Assembly (NCBI GenBank): GCA_017434885.1
Contig: JAFSGE010000042.1
Coordinates: 1-64,000, forward strand
Reading direction: 5' to 3'
DNA from: Lachnospiraceae bacterium
Lineage (GTDB): Bacteria > Bacillota > Clostridia > Lachnospirales > Lachnospiraceae
DNA: 64,000 nucleotides
Shown: in pieces, positions 53,544-62,859 of the stretch
Numbering within the stretch: the stretch's first letter is position 1
Layout: every line of letters begins with the position of its first letter
Notes under the pieces: model-generated
What the model was told of the DNA's origin: nothing
The model's database searches: none
The model's input: the letters and a program-made list of their open reading frames with translations, nothing else
Program-made: the position numbers and the translations under genes

Positions 53544-53945
53544 ATGACAATGAGCGATCCTATTGCAGATATGCTTACAAGAATCCGTAATGCAAACACT
53601 GCAAAACACGATACAGTAGATGTTCCCTCTTCTAAAATGAAACTGGCAATTGCAGATATTCTTGTAGAGGAAGGATACATTAAAAAATATGACCTGATTG
53701 ATGAAGGTAACTTCAAGACTATCCGCATCGCATTAAAGTACGGTGCTGACAGAAATGAAAAGATTATCACAGGCTTAAAGAGAATCTCTAAACCCGGTCT
53801 TCGTATTTACGCAGGCAAGGATGAGCTTCCCAGAGTACTTGGCGGTTTAGGAATTGCAATTATTTCTACAAACCAGGGCGTTGTAACTGATAAGAAGGCT
53901 AGAGAATTACAGGTAGGCGGCGAAGTGCTCGCATACGTATGGTAG
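53544..53945 (+). CDS. rpsH: 30S ribosomal protein S8
   Basis: The 133-residue protein starts [17 protein letters not shown] and ends [10 protein letters not shown]8 binds 16S helix 21 and in E. coli represses the spc operon; no such site is evident near rplE here. It follows AAGGAGG. Confidence 0.98.
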   Translation: MTMSDPIADMLTRIRNANTAKHDTVDVPSSKMKLAIADILVEEGYIKKYDLIDEGNFKTIRIALKYGADRNEKIITGLKRISKPGLRIYAGKDELPRVLGGLGIAIISTNQGVVTDKKARELQVGGEVLAYVW

Positions 53946-53980
53946 TTCCTAGGTAGCAAATTTTTATAGGAGGTACGGGC

Positions 53981-54523
53981 ATGTCACGTATAGGAAGAAT
54001 GCCAATCGCGATTCCTGCAGGCGTAACTGTAGAAGTTGCAGAAAATAATAAAGTGACTGTAAAAGGTCCTAAAGGAACACTGGAAAGAGTGCTTCCCGCA
54101 GAAATGGAAATCAAAGTAGAAGGCGCTGAAGTAGTAGTAAGCAGACCTAACGACTTAAAGAGAATGAAATCTTTACATGGTCTTACAAGAACACTCATCA
54201 ACAACATGGTTGTAGGTGTTACAAACGGCTATGAAAAGAAGCTGGAAGTAAACGGTGTTGGTTACAGAGCAGCAAAATCCGGAAAGACTTTAACCTTATC
54301 TTTAGGATATTCACATCCGGTTGAGATGGAAGACCCTGAAGGAATTGAAACAGTTCTTGAAGGTCAGAACATCATCATTGTAAAAGGTATCGATAAAGAA
54401 AAAGTTGGCCAATTCGCAGCTGAAATCAGAGACAAGAGAAGACCTGAACCTTATAAGGGCAAGGGTATCAAGTATGCTGATGAAGTAATCAGACGTAAAG
54501 TTGGTAAGACTGGTAAGAAATAA
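53981..54523 (+). CDS. rplF: 50S ribosomal protein L6
   Basis: The 180-residue two-domain protein has [14 protein letters not shown] and the C-terminal [17 protein letters not shown]. It is near the factor-binding site of the 50S. It follows TAGGAGGT. Confidence 0.98.
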   Translation: MSRIGRMPIAIPAGVTVEVAENNKVTVKGPKGTLERVLPAEMEIKVEGAEVVVSRPNDLKRMKSLHGLTRTLINNMVVGVTNGYEKKLEVNGVGYRAAKSGKTLTLSLGYSHPVEMEDPEGIETVLEGQNIIIVKGIDKEKVGQFAAEIRDKRRPEPYKGKGIKYADEVIRRKVGKTGKK

Positions 54524-54543
54524 GAGATAAGGAGAGTGTAAAA

Positions 54544-54912
54544 ATGGTTAGTAAAGAATCAAGACAGAAAGTCCGTGTAAAAAAACACATGAAAATACGT
54601 AACCGTTTCAGCGGAACAGCTGAAAGACCTCGTTTAGCTGTGTTTAGAAGTAATAATCATATGTATGCTCAAATTATTGACGATACAGTTGGCAATACTT
54701 TAGTTGCAGCTTCCACTGTTGAAAAGGCAGTTAAGGCTGAACTTGAAAAGACCAATAACGTTGATGCGGCAGCATACTTAGGAACAGTTATCGCTAAAAG
54801 AGCAATCGAAAAAGGTATTGATACAGTAGTCTTTGATAGAGGCGGCTTCATATACCAGGGTAAAATCGAAGCATTAGCTGATGCAGCCAGAGAAGCTGGC
54901 TTAAAATTCTAG
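54544..54912 (+). CDS. rplR: 50S ribosomal protein L18
   Basis: The 122-residue protein has [19 protein letters not shown] and the C-terminal [19 protein letters not shown]. It binds 5S rRNA with L5. It follows AAGGAGAG. Confidence 0.98.
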   Translation: MVSKESRQKVRVKKHMKIRNRFSGTAERPRLAVFRSNNHMYAQIIDDTVGNTLVAASTVEKAVKAELEKTNNVDAAAYLGTVIAKRAIEKGIDTVVFDRGGFIYQGKIEALADAAREAGLKF

Positions 54913-54930
54913 GAAAGGAAGAAGTAGATC

Positions 54931-55440
54931 ATGAAGAATACAATCATAGATGTAAGCCAGTTAGAGTTAAGCGATAAAGTTGTTGCTATCAAGCGTGTAA
55001 CAAAGACCGTTAAGGGTGGACGTAACATGAGATTTACTGCTCTCGTAGTAGTAGGTGACGGCAACGGCCATGTAGGCGCAGGACTCGGCAAGGCTGTAGA
55101 AATTCCTGAAGCTATTCGTAAGGGAAAAGAAGATGCAATGAAGAACATCGTGAAAATTGCACTTGATGAAAACAATTCCGTTACACATGATTTCATCGGA
55201 AAATTCGGTTCTGCAAGCGTTCTTTTAAAGAAGGCTCCCGAAGGTACAGGTATCATCGCAGGTGGTCCCGCTCGTATCGTTTGTGAACTTGCAGGTATCA
55301 AGAATATCCGTACAAAATCACTTGGTTCCAATAATAAGCAGAATGTAGTTCTTGCAACAATCACAGGCTTAAGCCAGTTAAAGACACCTGAAGAAGTTGC
55401 TAAGAACCGTGGTAAATCTGTAGAAGAAATTATGGCATAG
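54931..55440 (+). CDS. rpsE: 30S ribosomal protein S5
   Basis: The 169-residue protein has the S5 fold with [15 protein letters not shown] [20 protein letters not shown] and [21 protein letters not shown]. It influences decoding fidelity. It follows GAAAGGAAG. Confidence 0.98.
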   Translation: MKNTIIDVSQLELSDKVVAIKRVTKTVKGGRNMRFTALVVVGDGNGHVGAGLGKAVEIPEAIRKGKEDAMKNIVKIALDENNSVTHDFIGKFGSASVLLKKAPEGTGIIAGGPARIVCELAGIKNIRTKSLGSNNKQNVVLATITGLSQLKTPEEVAKNRGKSVEEIMA

Positions 55441-55454
55441 GAGGGAATAGGAAG

Positions 55455-55643
55455 ATGGCAGACCAGAAAATGTTAAAAGTTACATTAGTAAAATCTCCTA
55501 TCGGAGCAGTTCCCAAGCATAAAGCAACTGTGCAGTCTATGGGACTTAGAAAGTTGAATAAGTCAATCGTGTTGCCTGACAATGCAGCAACAAGAGGTCA
55601 GATTCAGCAGATTAAACATTTAGTTAAAGTAGAAGAAGCTTAA
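55455..55643 (+). CDS. rpmD: 50S ribosomal protein L30
   Basis: The 62-residue protein has [20 protein letters not shown] and ends [15 protein letters not shown]. It is missing in some bacteria but common in Firmicutes. It follows GGAGGGA. Confidence 0.97.
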   Translation: MADQKMLKVTLVKSPIGAVPKHKATVQSMGLRKLNKSIVLPDNAATRGQIQQIKHLVKVEEA

Positions 55644-55669
55644 TCAAAGAAGATAAGGAGGTGTCAGCA

Positions 55670-56110
55670 ATGGAATTATCTAATTTAAGACCTGCAGAAG
55701 GTTCTACAAAGAGTGATAATTTTAGAAGAGGTCGTGGACACGGTTCAGGAAACGGCAAGACAGCCGGTAAAGGTCACAAAGGTCAGAAGGCTCGTTCCGG
55801 AGCACCCAGACCTGGCTTTGAAGGTGGTCAGATGCCCTTATACAGACGTATTCCTAAGAGAGGCTTTACATGCCCCAGCTCCAAGGAAATCGTTGGAATT
55901 AATTTAAGTGCACTTGACAGATTTGAAGACGGTGCTGTAGTAGATATCGAAGCATTAATCGAAACAGGAATCGTTAAGAATCCTAAAGATGGCGTTAAGA
56001 TCCTCGGAAACGGAGAAATTACCAAAAAGCTTACAGTAAAGGCTAACGCATTCAGCGCATCCGCAAAAGAAAAAATTGAAGCTATTGGTGGAACAGCAGA
56101 GGTGATTTAA
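55670..56110 (+). CDS. rplO: 50S ribosomal protein L15
   Basis: The 146-residue protein has the Gly-rich [19 protein letters not shown] and [20 protein letters not shown] 55670 lies seven bases after AAGGAGGT; a GTG at 55661 is part of that site. The stop TAA overlaps the secY ATG. Confidence 0.97.
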   Translation: MELSNLRPAEGSTKSDNFRRGRGHGSGNGKTAGKGHKGQKARSGAPRPGFEGGQMPLYRRIPKRGFTCPSSKEIVGINLSALDRFEDGAVVDIEALIETGIVKNPKDGVKILGNGEITKKLTVKANAFSASAKEKIEAIGGTAEVI

Positions 56111-57423
56111 TGTTTAAAACCTTAAAAAACGCATTCAAGATTAAAGAATTAAGAAATAAAATATTATTTACATTTGCCATGTTAGTTGTGATCCGTTTAG
56201 GATCACAGCTTCCTGTGCCAGGTGTAGACAGAAATTATTTTTCTAACTGGTTTGCACAGCAGACAGGAGATGCGTTCAGCTTTTTTAATGCATTTACAGG
56301 TGGATCATTTATCAATATGTCCATTTTGGCATTAAACATTACACCCTACATTACATCTTCCATTATTATGCAGCTTTTAACAATTGCAATTCCGAAATTG
56401 GAAGAGATGCAGAAGGAAGGGGAAGATGGAAGAAAGAAAATTGCTTCCATTACCCGTTATGTGACCGTAGGACTTGCGTTGCTTGAATCAGCAGCCATGG
56501 CAATCGGATTTGGCGGAAACGGTCTTTTGGAAGACTTCAATGCGCTTAACGTAATTACCGTTATTGCAGCGCTTACCGCCGGAAGTGCTTTCCTTATGTG
56601 GATTGGTGAGAGAATTACAGAAAACGGTGTGGGAAATGGTATTTCCATCGTGCTCGTAATTAATATTCTTTCCAGTATCCCTCAGGATATTGCAAACTTA
56701 TTTGAACAGTTTGTATTTGGCAAAGCAATTGCAGTCGGAGTAGTAGCAGCACTTGTGATTCTTGCAATCATTATTGCTATGATTATGTTAGTTATTATTC
56801 TGAACAGCGGAATTCGCAAGATTCCCGTTCAGTATGCAAAAAAAGTACAGGGAAGAAAAATGGTAGGCGGTCAGACCTCCTCCATTCCTTTAAAGGTGAA
56901 TACATCAGGTGTTATTCCTGTTATCTTTGCTTCATCTTTAATGCAGCTTCCCATTGTAATCTGCAGTTTATTTAATTACAGCGGTACAGGTGTTTGGGGA
57001 CATATCCTGAAAGGATTAAACTCCGCATACTGGTGCAAGCCCAGTGAGCCTGTGTACAGTATCGGTTTGGTTGTGTACATTTTACTTGTTGTTTTCTTTG
57101 CATACTTCTACACATCCATTACCTTCAATCCGCTTGAGATTGCAGAAAATTTGAAAAAGCAGGGTGGCTTTATTCCCGGTATCAGACCCGGAAAGCCTAC
57201 CAGCGAGTACCTGACCAAGGTTTTGAATTACATCATCTTCATCGGTGCAGTAGGACTTACCATCGTATGTGTAATACCTTTCGTATTCAACGGTGTGTTT
57301 AATGCTTCTGTTTCCTTTGGAGGAACCAGCCTTATCATTATCGTAAGTGTTATTCTTGAGACAATCAAACAGATTGAATCACAGATGCTGGTACGTAATT
57401 ACAAAGGTTTTTTAAATGATTAA
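56110..57423 (+). CDS. secY: Protein translocase subunit SecY
   Basis: The 437-residue protein has ten membrane segments and the plug and lateral gate signatures, for example GSQLPVPGVD and ALNITPYITSSIIMQLL. It forms the protein-conducting channel with SecE and SecG. It overlaps the rplO stop and so is tied to ribosome synthesis. Confidence 0.98.
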   Translation: MFKTLKNAFKIKELRNKILFTFAMLVVIRLGSQLPVPGVDRNYFSNWFAQQTGDAFSFFNAFTGGSFINMSILALNITPYITSSIIMQLLTIAIPKLEEMQKEGEDGRKKIASITRYVTVGLALLESAAMAIGFGGNGLLEDFNALNVITVIAALTAGSAFLMWIGERITENGVGNGISIVLVINILSSIPQDIANLFEQFVFGKAIAVGVVAALVILAIIIAMIMLVIILNSGIRKIPVQYAKKVQGRKMVGGQTSSIPLKVNTSGVIPVIFASSLMQLPIVICSLFNYSGTGVWGHILKGLNSAYWCKPSEPVYSIGLVVYILLVVFFAYFYTSITFNPLEIAENLKKQGGFIPGIRPGKPTSEYLTKVLNYIIFIGAVGLTIVCVIPFVFNGVFNASVSFGGTSLIIIVSVILETIKQIESQMLVRNYKGFLND

Positions 57424-57439
57424 TATTCATTGAACTTTT

Positions 57440-57493
57440 AGAGGTTACAGGGAAGCCGGGTGTTTTTGAAACATGAGACTTTCTGTAACCTCT
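57440..57493 (+). other. Long-range hairpin between secY and adk
   Basis: AGAGGTTACAG (57440-57450) is perfectly complementary to CTGTAACCTCT (57483-57493) across 32 nt. There is no T tract, so it is more likely a processing or stability stem than a terminator. It occupies most of the 97-nt gap. Confidence 0.6.
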
Positions 57494-57520
57494 ATACTAC
57501 TTTACAGATAGGAGATAATT

Positions 57521-58162
57521 ATGAAAATCATTATGTTAGGCGCACCTGGTGCCGGCAAAGGTACTCAGGCTAAAATGATCGCAGAAAAGTACAGCGTTCC
57601 CCATATTTCTACCGGAGATATTTTCAGAGCAAATATCAAAAACGGTACAGAACTTGGAATGGAAGCGAAAAAATATATGGATCAGGGACTTCTTGTTCCC
57701 GATGAACTTACAGTTAAAATCCTTCTTGACAGAGTGGCAAATGAAGACTGTAAGAACGGTTATGTGTTAGATGGTTTCCCCAGAACCATTCCTCAGGCGC
57801 AGGTGCTTGATAAGGCGCTTACAGAGCTTGGTGATAAGATTGATTATGCAATCAATGTAGAAGTTCCGGATGAAAACATCGTTAAGAGAATGGGCGGAAG
57901 ACGTGCATGCCTTAGCTGTGGAGCAACCTACCACATTGAGCATGTTCCTCCCAAAGCAGAAGGTATTTGTGATACCTGTGGTAAGGAACTGGTGCTTCGT
58001 GATGATGACAAGTCGGAAACAGTTATGAACCGTCTTGACGTATATCATAAGCAGACACAGCCCCTTATTGACTTCTATAGTGCAAAGGGTGTACTTCAGA
58101 CCGTAGACGGTACAGTAGATATGAAAGATGTATTTGCTGCTATCATTGCTATTCTGGGTTAA
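57521..58162 (+). CDS. adk: Adenylate kinase
   Basis: The 213-residue protein has the P-loop GAPGAGKGTQ, DGFPRTIPQA, and a lid with CLSCGATYH and CDTCG, the four Cys that bind zinc in Gram-positive forms. It balances AMP, ADP and ATP. It follows a TAGGAGA site. Confidence 0.98.
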   Translation: MKIIMLGAPGAGKGTQAKMIAEKYSVPHISTGDIFRANIKNGTELGMEAKKYMDQGLLVPDELTVKILLDRVANEDCKNGYVLDGFPRTIPQAQVLDKALTELGDKIDYAINVEVPDENIVKRMGGRRACLSCGATYHIEHVPPKAEGICDTCGKELVLRDDDKSETVMNRLDVYHKQTQPLIDFYSAKGVLQTVDGTVDMKDVFAAIIAILG

Positions 58163-58210
58163 GTACTTACACATATTTGAATTGCAGGTTGCGGAAAGGC
58201 AAGGGAATAT

Positions 58211-58978
58211 ATGGCAGTATCAATCAAGTCTGCAAGAGAAATAGAATTGATGAGAGAATCCTGTAAAATACTTTCAGAGGTACATGAAAGATTAGGAGAA
58301 TTTGTAAGACCCGGAATTTCTACTTGGGAAATCGACAGATTGGGAGAACAGTTAATCAGAGAGTATGGATGTACACCAAACTTTTTACACTACAACGGTT
58401 ATCCCGCATCCATCTGTGTATCCGTGAATGACGAAGTGGTACACGGAATTCCTTCCAAAAAGAGAATCCTTTCGGAAGGCGATATTGTCAGCTTAGATGC
58501 CGGACTTATTTACAAAGGATATCACTCTGACGCAGCAAGAACCCACGCGGTGGGAGCGATTTCGGCGGAAGCAAAGAAACTGATTGAAGTAACCAGACAG
58601 AGCTTCTTTGAAGGAATCAAATTTGCAAAAGCAGGCAATCACTTATATGATATATCCAATGCGATAGACGCGTATGTATCCGGTTTCGGATATGGAATCG
58701 TAAGAGATCTGGTAGGACACGGAATAGGAACCAGTCTCCACGAAGAACCGCAGATTCCCAATTTCAGACAGTGGAGAAGGGGCATCAAGCTGCAGCCGGG
58801 CATGACACTTGCCATTGAACCCATGATTAACATGGGCGGGTATGATGTTGAGTGGTTAGACGATGACTGGACGGTGGTAACGGCGGACGGTTCTCTTTCG
58901 GCACATTATGAAAATACTGTGCTGATTACAGATGGGGAGCCTGAAATACTGACACTTCCGGGCGGCTTAGTGAGGTAA
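58211..58978 (+). CDS. map: Methionine aminopeptidase, type I
   Basis: The 255-residue protein has the pita-bread fold with metal ligands in SLDAGLIYKGYHSDAARTHAVG, GHGIGTSLHEEPQIPN and EPMINMG. It removes the initiator Met from new proteins. Its first residues are typical for cytoplasmic type Ia. It starts at ATG 58211 with GGAAAGGCAAGG upstream. Confidence 0.97.
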   Translation: MAVSIKSAREIELMRESCKILSEVHERLGEFVRPGISTWEIDRLGEQLIREYGCTPNFLHYNGYPASICVSVNDEVVHGIPSKKRILSEGDIVSLDAGLIYKGYHSDAARTHAVGAISAEAKKLIEVTRQSFFEGIKFAKAGNHLYDISNAIDAYVSGFGYGIVRDLVGHGIGTSLHEEPQIPNFRQWRRGIKLQPGMTLAIEPMINMGGYDVEWLDDDWTVVTADGSLSAHYENTVLITDGEPEILTLPGGLVR

Positions 58979-58982
58979 GAAG

Positions 58983-59237
58983 ATGGTAGGAATGTTTGCA
59001 GTATCCCTTGCAGGACATGACAAGGGAGAAATGTATGTCATCATAAAAGAGGACAGTGAATATTTTTATTTGTCGGATGGAAACTTGCGTCCCCTTGACA
59101 AGCCGAAAAAAAAGAAGAAAAAACATATACAGCTTGTGAAGAACGGCGTAGATGAAACCCTTATGGATAAATTGCAAAATGCAAAACCCATATATAATGA
59201 AGAAATTAAATTCGCAATAAAGGTTAGAAAGAAATAG
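58983..59237 (+). CDS. KOW-domain RNA-binding protein (L14e-like)
   Basis: The 84-residue protein has a small KOW/SH3-like fold (VGMFAVSLAGHDKGEMYVI) and a Lys-rich segment KPKKKKKKHIQLVK. In Clostridia a KOW gene of this kind often lies between map and infA. It should bind RNA and may associate with the ribosome. It begins four bases after map. Confidence 0.8.
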   Translation: MVGMFAVSLAGHDKGEMYVIIKEDSEYFYLSDGNLRPLDKPKKKKKKHIQLVKNGVDETLMDKLQNAKPIYNEEIKFAIKVRKK

Positions 59238-59247
59238 GAGGTAGCGA

Positions 59248-59466
59248 ATGTCTAAAGCAGATGTAATTGAAATCGAAGGAACTGTAGTAGAGAAACTTCC
59301 CAACACCATGTTTCAGGTAGAACTGGAAAACGGTCACAGAGTGCTTGCACATATCAGCGGTAAGCTCAGACAGAATTTCATCCGTATTCTTCCCGGAGAC
59401 AAGGTAACACTGGAATTGTCACCGTATGATTTATCTAAAGGAAGAATCATTTGGAGAGACAAGTAG
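59248..59466 (+). CDS. infA: Translation initiation factor IF-1
   Basis: The 72-residue OB-fold protein has [20 protein letters not shown] and [22 protein letters not shown]-1 binds the A site of the 30S subunit in initiation. It follows AGGAGGTAG. Confidence 0.98.
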   Translation: MSKADVIEIEGTVVEKLPNTMFQVELENGHRVLAHISGKLRQNFIRILPGDKVTLELSPYDLSKGRIIWRDK

Positions 59467-59505
59467 GAATTTTGATATTTATAATGTAATATGCTAATAA
59501 AGGTA

Positions 59506-59534
59506 TTGCATTTGTAAATATAACATGCTATAAT
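59506..59534 (+). promoter_or_regulatory. Internal promoter upstream of rpmJ
   Basis: TTGCAT (59506-59511) and TATAAT (59529-59534) are 17 nt apart, a strong SigA-type promoter within the gap after infA. It would start a separate transcript for rpmJ, rpsM, rpsK, rpsD, rpoA and rplQ, the alpha operon. Confidence 0.8.
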
Positions 59535-59567
59535 GTAAAACGGTCTTTTTTGAAAGGAGGGTTTAAC

Positions 59568-59681
59568 ATGAAGGTTAGATCATCAGTAAAACCGATTTGC
59601 GAAAAGTGCAAAATCATTAAGAGAAAAGGACGTATCAGAGTAATCTGCGAGAATCCGAAACACAAACAGAGACAGGGATAA
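59568..59681 (+). CDS. rpmJ: 50S ribosomal protein L36
   Basis: A 37-codon frame after AAAGGAGGG encodes [20 protein letters not shown] and so on, with the zinc ligands Cys11, Cys14, Cys27 and His32. This is the zinc-type L36, in the family's usual place after infA. It is the smallest ribosomal protein gene in the cluster. Confidence 0.97.
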   Translation: MKVRSSVKPICEKCKIIKRKGRIRVICENPKHKQRQG

Positions 59682-59957
59682 TCCACTGCTATTACAGCAG
59701 AAGGGTTCTTGTCTATTTATTATGAAGCGGCTGCAGCGTGGTTTGATAAAGAAACCGTGCTGATTATTGTAATAAATCGTATCAAGGAGCCTTAGTGATT
59801 ACTTGTTGATATTACCCTTATGGGTAAAAAGATCGGAAACGTCCGGTTGGGCATCATAGACCGGTGCCTCAATCAATTAGTATCAGGTATGCATAGCATA
59901 CAAAGCAGAAGAAGCGAATGCTTTTTCATGCCAGTAAAGAAAATGGAGGAAACGTAA
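59682..59957 (+). promoter_or_regulatory. Structured leader between rpmJ and rpsM
   Basis: No gene is visible in 276 nt, but strong structure is: ATTTATTA (59715-59722) with TAATAAAT (59770-59777) enclosing CAGC and GGTTT (59734-59744) with AAACC and GCTG (59752-59762); TTACCC (59812-59817) with GGGTAA (59822-59827); and an H-type pseudoknot arrangement CCGGT (59843-59847), GGCA (59850-59853), ACCGG (59860-59864), TGCC (59865-59868). GTATGC and GCATAC form another hairpin at 59887-59901. In E. coli, S4 binds a pseudoknot upstream of rpsM; here this is inference. Confidence 0.6.
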
Positions 59958-60326
59958 ATGGCTCGTATTGCAGGTGTTGACTTACCGAGAGAAAAACGTG
60001 TAGAAATTGGTTTAACTTATGTTTATGGAATTGGTAGAGTAAGTGCTACTAAGATTCTTGAAGCAGCAAACGTTAATCCTGACACTCGTGTTAGAGAACT
60101 TACTGACGATGAAGTAAAGAGAATCAGTGAAGTTATCGACGCAGACTACATGGTTGAAGGTGATTTGAGAAGAGAAGTAGCTCTTAACATCAAGAGACTT
60201 CAGGAAATCGGATGCTACAGAGGAATCCGTCACAGAAAAGGACTCCCTGTACGTGGTCAGAAGACAAAGACAAATGCTAGAACCAGAAAAGGTCCTAAGC
60301 GTACCGTTGCTGGTAAGAAGAAATAA
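59958..60326 (+). CDS. rpsM: 30S ribosomal protein S13
   Basis: The 122-residue protein has [23 protein letters not shown] and [21 protein letters not shown] cut in two. It bridges to the 50S and contacts P-site tRNA. It follows ATGGAGGAAAC. Confidence 0.98.
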   Translation: MARIAGVDLPREKRVEIGLTYVYGIGRVSATKILEAANVNPDTRVRELTDDEVKRISEVIDADYMVEGDLRREVALNIKRLQEIGCYRGIRHRKGLPVRGQKTKTNARTRKGPKRTVAGKKK

Positions 60327-60429
60327 AACTTCTTAAGGCGAAATGAAGATGCACTTTAGCAGATAGGCAAATTGCAGAATATCTGCGCAGAAACAGAAAA
60401 TGAATTTATGAGAAAGTAGGTTAGTTAAA

Positions 60430-60828
60430 ATGGCAGCTAAAAAAGTTACAAAAAAAGTGACAAAGAAACGTGTCAAGAAAAACGTTGAACGCGGACAGGC
60501 ACATATCCAGTCTTCCTTTAACAATACAATTGTTACATTGACAGATGCTGAAGGAAACGCATTAAGCTGGGCAAGTGCCGGTGGTCTGGGCTTTAGAGGT
60601 TCAAAGAAATCTACTCCATATGCAGCACAGATGGCAGCTGAAACAGCTACTAAGGCAGCGCTTGTACATGGTTTAAAAACAGTAGATGTATTTGTTAAAG
60701 GACCCGGTTCAGGACGTGAAGCAGCAATCCGTGCTCTTTCTGCTTGCGGTCTTGAAGTAACAAGCATCAGAGACGTAACACCCGTTCCTCATAACGGATG
60801 TCGTCCGCCTAAGCGTCGTCGAGTATAG
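60430..60828 (+). CDS. rpsK: 30S ribosomal protein S11
   Basis: The 132-residue protein has a Lys-rich start, [20 protein letters not shown], and the end [18 protein letters not shown]. It is in the platform at the mRNA exit. The first pair of a hairpin module begins at the last base of its stop codon. Confidence 0.98.
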   Translation: MAAKKVTKKVTKKRVKKNVERGQAHIQSSFNNTIVTLTDAEGNALSWASAGGLGFRGSKKSTPYAAQMAAETATKAALVHGLKTVDVFVKGPGSGREAAIRALSACGLEVTSIRDVTPVPHNGCRPPKRRRV

Positions 60829-60913
60829 CACAAAAAGATTTTATAAGGCAATAAAAAACATTGCCTAACAAAATCTAAAGTTTTGTGCAAGAAGAATTGC
60901 AGAGCAATTCTTC
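60828..60913 (+). other. Tandem hairpin module B, between rpsK and rpsD
   Basis: A 61-nt hairpin is built from GCACAAAA (60828-60835) with TTTTGTGC (60881-60888), AGATTTT (60836-60842) with AAAATCT (60870-60876), and AGGCAAT (60846-60852) with ATTGCCT (60860-60866). Two bases on, GAAGAATTGC (60891-60900) and GCAATTCTTC (60904-60913) form a second hairpin around AGA. The second hairpin is identical to the one after rpsD. Confidence 0.8.
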
Positions 60914-60986
60914 CAAGTAATTGGAATTATATATAAGTTGGAAGAAGGCGCAAGGCGCTGTAAACAATATCAGGAGGAAAATTAAA

Positions 60987-61580
60987 ATGGCAGTAAACAG
61001 AACACCCGTGTTAAAAAGATGTAGATCTTTAAATCTTGATCCTGTATTTCTTGGATATGACAAGAAATCCAACAGAACAAATGCAAGAGCAGGAAAGAAA
61101 GTAAGTGAATATGGTCTTCAGCTTAGAGAAAAGCAGAAAGCTAAATTCATTTACGGTGTACTTGAAAAACCTTTCAGAAACTACTATGAAAAGGCTGACA
61201 GAATGAAAGGTATGACCGGTGAAAATCTTATGGTTATGCTTGAATCCAGACTTGACAGCGTAGTGTTCAGAATGGGATTTGCAAGAACAAGAAGAGAAGC
61301 AAGACAGATTGTCGGACATAAGCACGTTTTAGTAAACGGCAAGCAGGTTAACATTCCTTCCTACCTTATTAAGGCTGGGGATGTAATCGAAATCAGAGAA
61401 AAATCCAAATCTTTACAGAGATACAAAGATATCCTTGAAGTAACAGGCGGAAGATTAGTGCCTGAATGGATGGACGTAGATCAGGAAGCATTAAAGGGAA
61501 CAGTAAAGAATCTTCCTACAAGAGAAATGATTGATGTTCCTGTAAATGAAATGCTTATCGTCGAATTATATTCCAAATAA
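60987..61580 (+). CDS. rpsD: 30S ribosomal protein S4
   Basis: The 197-residue protein has an S4 N-terminal domain and the S4 RNA-binding fold with [21 protein letters not shown] and [22 protein letters not shown] 60987 lies after CAGGAGG; upstream frame is intergenic hairpin. S4 nucleates 30S assembly and is often an autoregulator; here it lies in the alpha operon, unlike B. subtilis. Confidence 0.97.
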   Translation: MAVNRTPVLKRCRSLNLDPVFLGYDKKSNRTNARAGKKVSEYGLQLREKQKAKFIYGVLEKPFRNYYEKADRMKGMTGENLMVMLESRLDSVVFRMGFARTRREARQIVGHKHVLVNGKQVNIPSYLIKAGDVIEIREKSKSLQRYKDILEVTGGRLVPEWMDVDQEALKGTVKNLPTREMIDVPVNEMLIVELYSK

Positions 61581-61582
61581 AA

Positions 61583-61668
61583 CCACAAAAAGAAACTCTA
61601 AGGCAGCTGGTAACACGCTGCCTAAGAGTATCTATATTTTGTGGAGAAGAATTGCAGAGCAATTCTTC
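61583..61668 (+). other. Tandem hairpin module C, between rpsD and rpoA
   Basis: Two bases after the rpsD stop, CCACAAAA (61583-61590) pairs with TTTTGTGG (61637-61644), ACTCT (61595-61599) with AGAGT (61625-61629), and AGGCAGC (61601-61607) with GCTGCCT (61617-61623). One base on, GAAGAATTGC (61646-61655), AGA, GCAATTCTTC (61659-61668) repeat the second hairpin of module B exactly. The outer CACAAAA/TTTTGTG and inner AGGCA/TGCCT are shared with B, while the intervening stem differs but still pairs. Confidence 0.8.
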
Positions 61669-61708
61669 CGTAAAAGTTATGACATGTTCGTAAAGGAGGG
61701 TATTTGCA

Positions 61709-62668
61709 GTGTTTGATTTTGAAAGACCAAATATTGAGGTAGCAGAAATCTCTGATGACAAGAAGTATGGCAAATTTGTTGTAGAGCCTCTTGAAAGAGG
61801 ATACGGCATCACACTTGGTAATTCACTGAGAAGAATCATGCTTTCATCACTGCCCGGCGCAGCAGTAAGCCAGGTTAAAATTGAAGGCGTGCTTCATGAG
61901 TTCAGTTCCATTGAAGGTGTAAAAGAAGATGTAACTGAAATCATTATGAATATTAAGAGCCTTGCTATCAGAAATAACAGTGATACAAATGAGCCTAAAA
62001 CTGCATACATTGAGTATGAGGGAGAAGGCGTGGTAAAGGCTTCCGATATCCAGGTGGATCAGGATATTGAAATTATGAATCCTGACCTTACTATTGCCAC
62101 TCTTTGCGGTAAGAACACTAAGCTTTATATGGAACTTACCATTACAAAGGGCAGAGGTTACGTAAGTGCCGACAAGAATAAGTGCGATGATTTGCCGATT
62201 GGCGTTATTGCAGTAGATTCTATCTATACACCTGTTGAAAGAGTTAATGTAACCGTAGAAAACACCCGTGTTGGTCAGATTACAGACTTTGATAAGCTGA
62301 CACTGGATGTATATACAAACGGAACTTTAGTTCCCGATGAAGCGGTTAGCTTAGCTGCAAAAGTACTTAGCGAACACTTGAGCCTTTTCATTGACTTATC
62401 CGAAAATGCCAAAACAGCAGAAGTTATGGTAGAAAAAGAAGAAGATGAAAAAGAAAAAGTATTGGAAATGAGCATTGACGAATTAGAGTTATCTGTTCGT
62501 TCCTATAACTGCTTAAAGAGAGCTGGTATCAATACAGTAGAAGAGTTAACAAACAAGACTCCCGAGGATATGATGAAGGTTCGTAATTTGGGCCGTAAGT
62601 CTCTTGAGGAAGTACTTGCTAAGTTAAAAGAACTGGGATTACAGTTAAACCCCAGTGAAGAAGCTTAA
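61709..62668 (+). CDS. rpoA: RNA polymerase alpha subunit
   Basis: The 319-residue protein has an N-terminal dimerisation domain with [22 protein letters not shown] and a C-terminal domain with [18 protein letters not shown] that contacts UP elements and activators. It starts at GTG 61709 after AAAGGAGGG. Length and domains are complete. Confidence 0.98.
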   Translation: MFDFERPNIEVAEISDDKKYGKFVVEPLERGYGITLGNSLRRIMLSSLPGAAVSQVKIEGVLHEFSSIEGVKEDVTEIIMNIKSLAIRNNSDTNEPKTAYIEYEGEGVVKASDIQVDQDIEIMNPDLTIATLCGKNTKLYMELTITKGRGYVSADKNKCDDLPIGVIAVDSIYTPVERVNVTVENTRVGQITDFDKLTLDVYTNGTLVPDEAVSLAAKVLSEHLSLFIDLSENAKTAEVMVEKEEDEKEKVLEMSIDELELSVRSYNCLKRAGINTVEELTNKTPEDMMKVRNLGRKSLEEVLAKLKELGLQLNPSEEA

Positions 62669-62859
62669 ATAGCTTTATAGCGAAACGCTGTGGTAAATCC
62701 AAAGAGTACATAGCGTTTTCTCGTGGCTGTAATCTGTAAGGCAGATTACATGTAACTGCATTCGGCAAATAAGACCAAAGAGCGTGGCCGGATGTACCAT
62801 TAAGGGGCAGGAACGCCCCGGTGAGAAAAGGAGTAAATCTCCTTTGGAAAGGAGCCGAC
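62669..62859 (+). promoter_or_regulatory. Structured leader of rplQ with alternative hairpins at the ribosome binding site
   Basis: A 191-nt gap holds TGTAATCTG (62728-62736) with CAGATTACA (62742-62750), GGGGC (62804-62808) with GCCCC (62815-62819), and AAAGGAG (62827-62833) with CTCCTTT (62839-62845). The same CTCCTTT can instead pair with a second AAAGGAG at 62848-62854, which is the ribosome binding site of rplQ. The two pairings are mutually exclusive, the logic of a translational switch. AAACGCT (62683-62689) also pairs with AGCGTTT (62712-62718). Confidence 0.6.
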
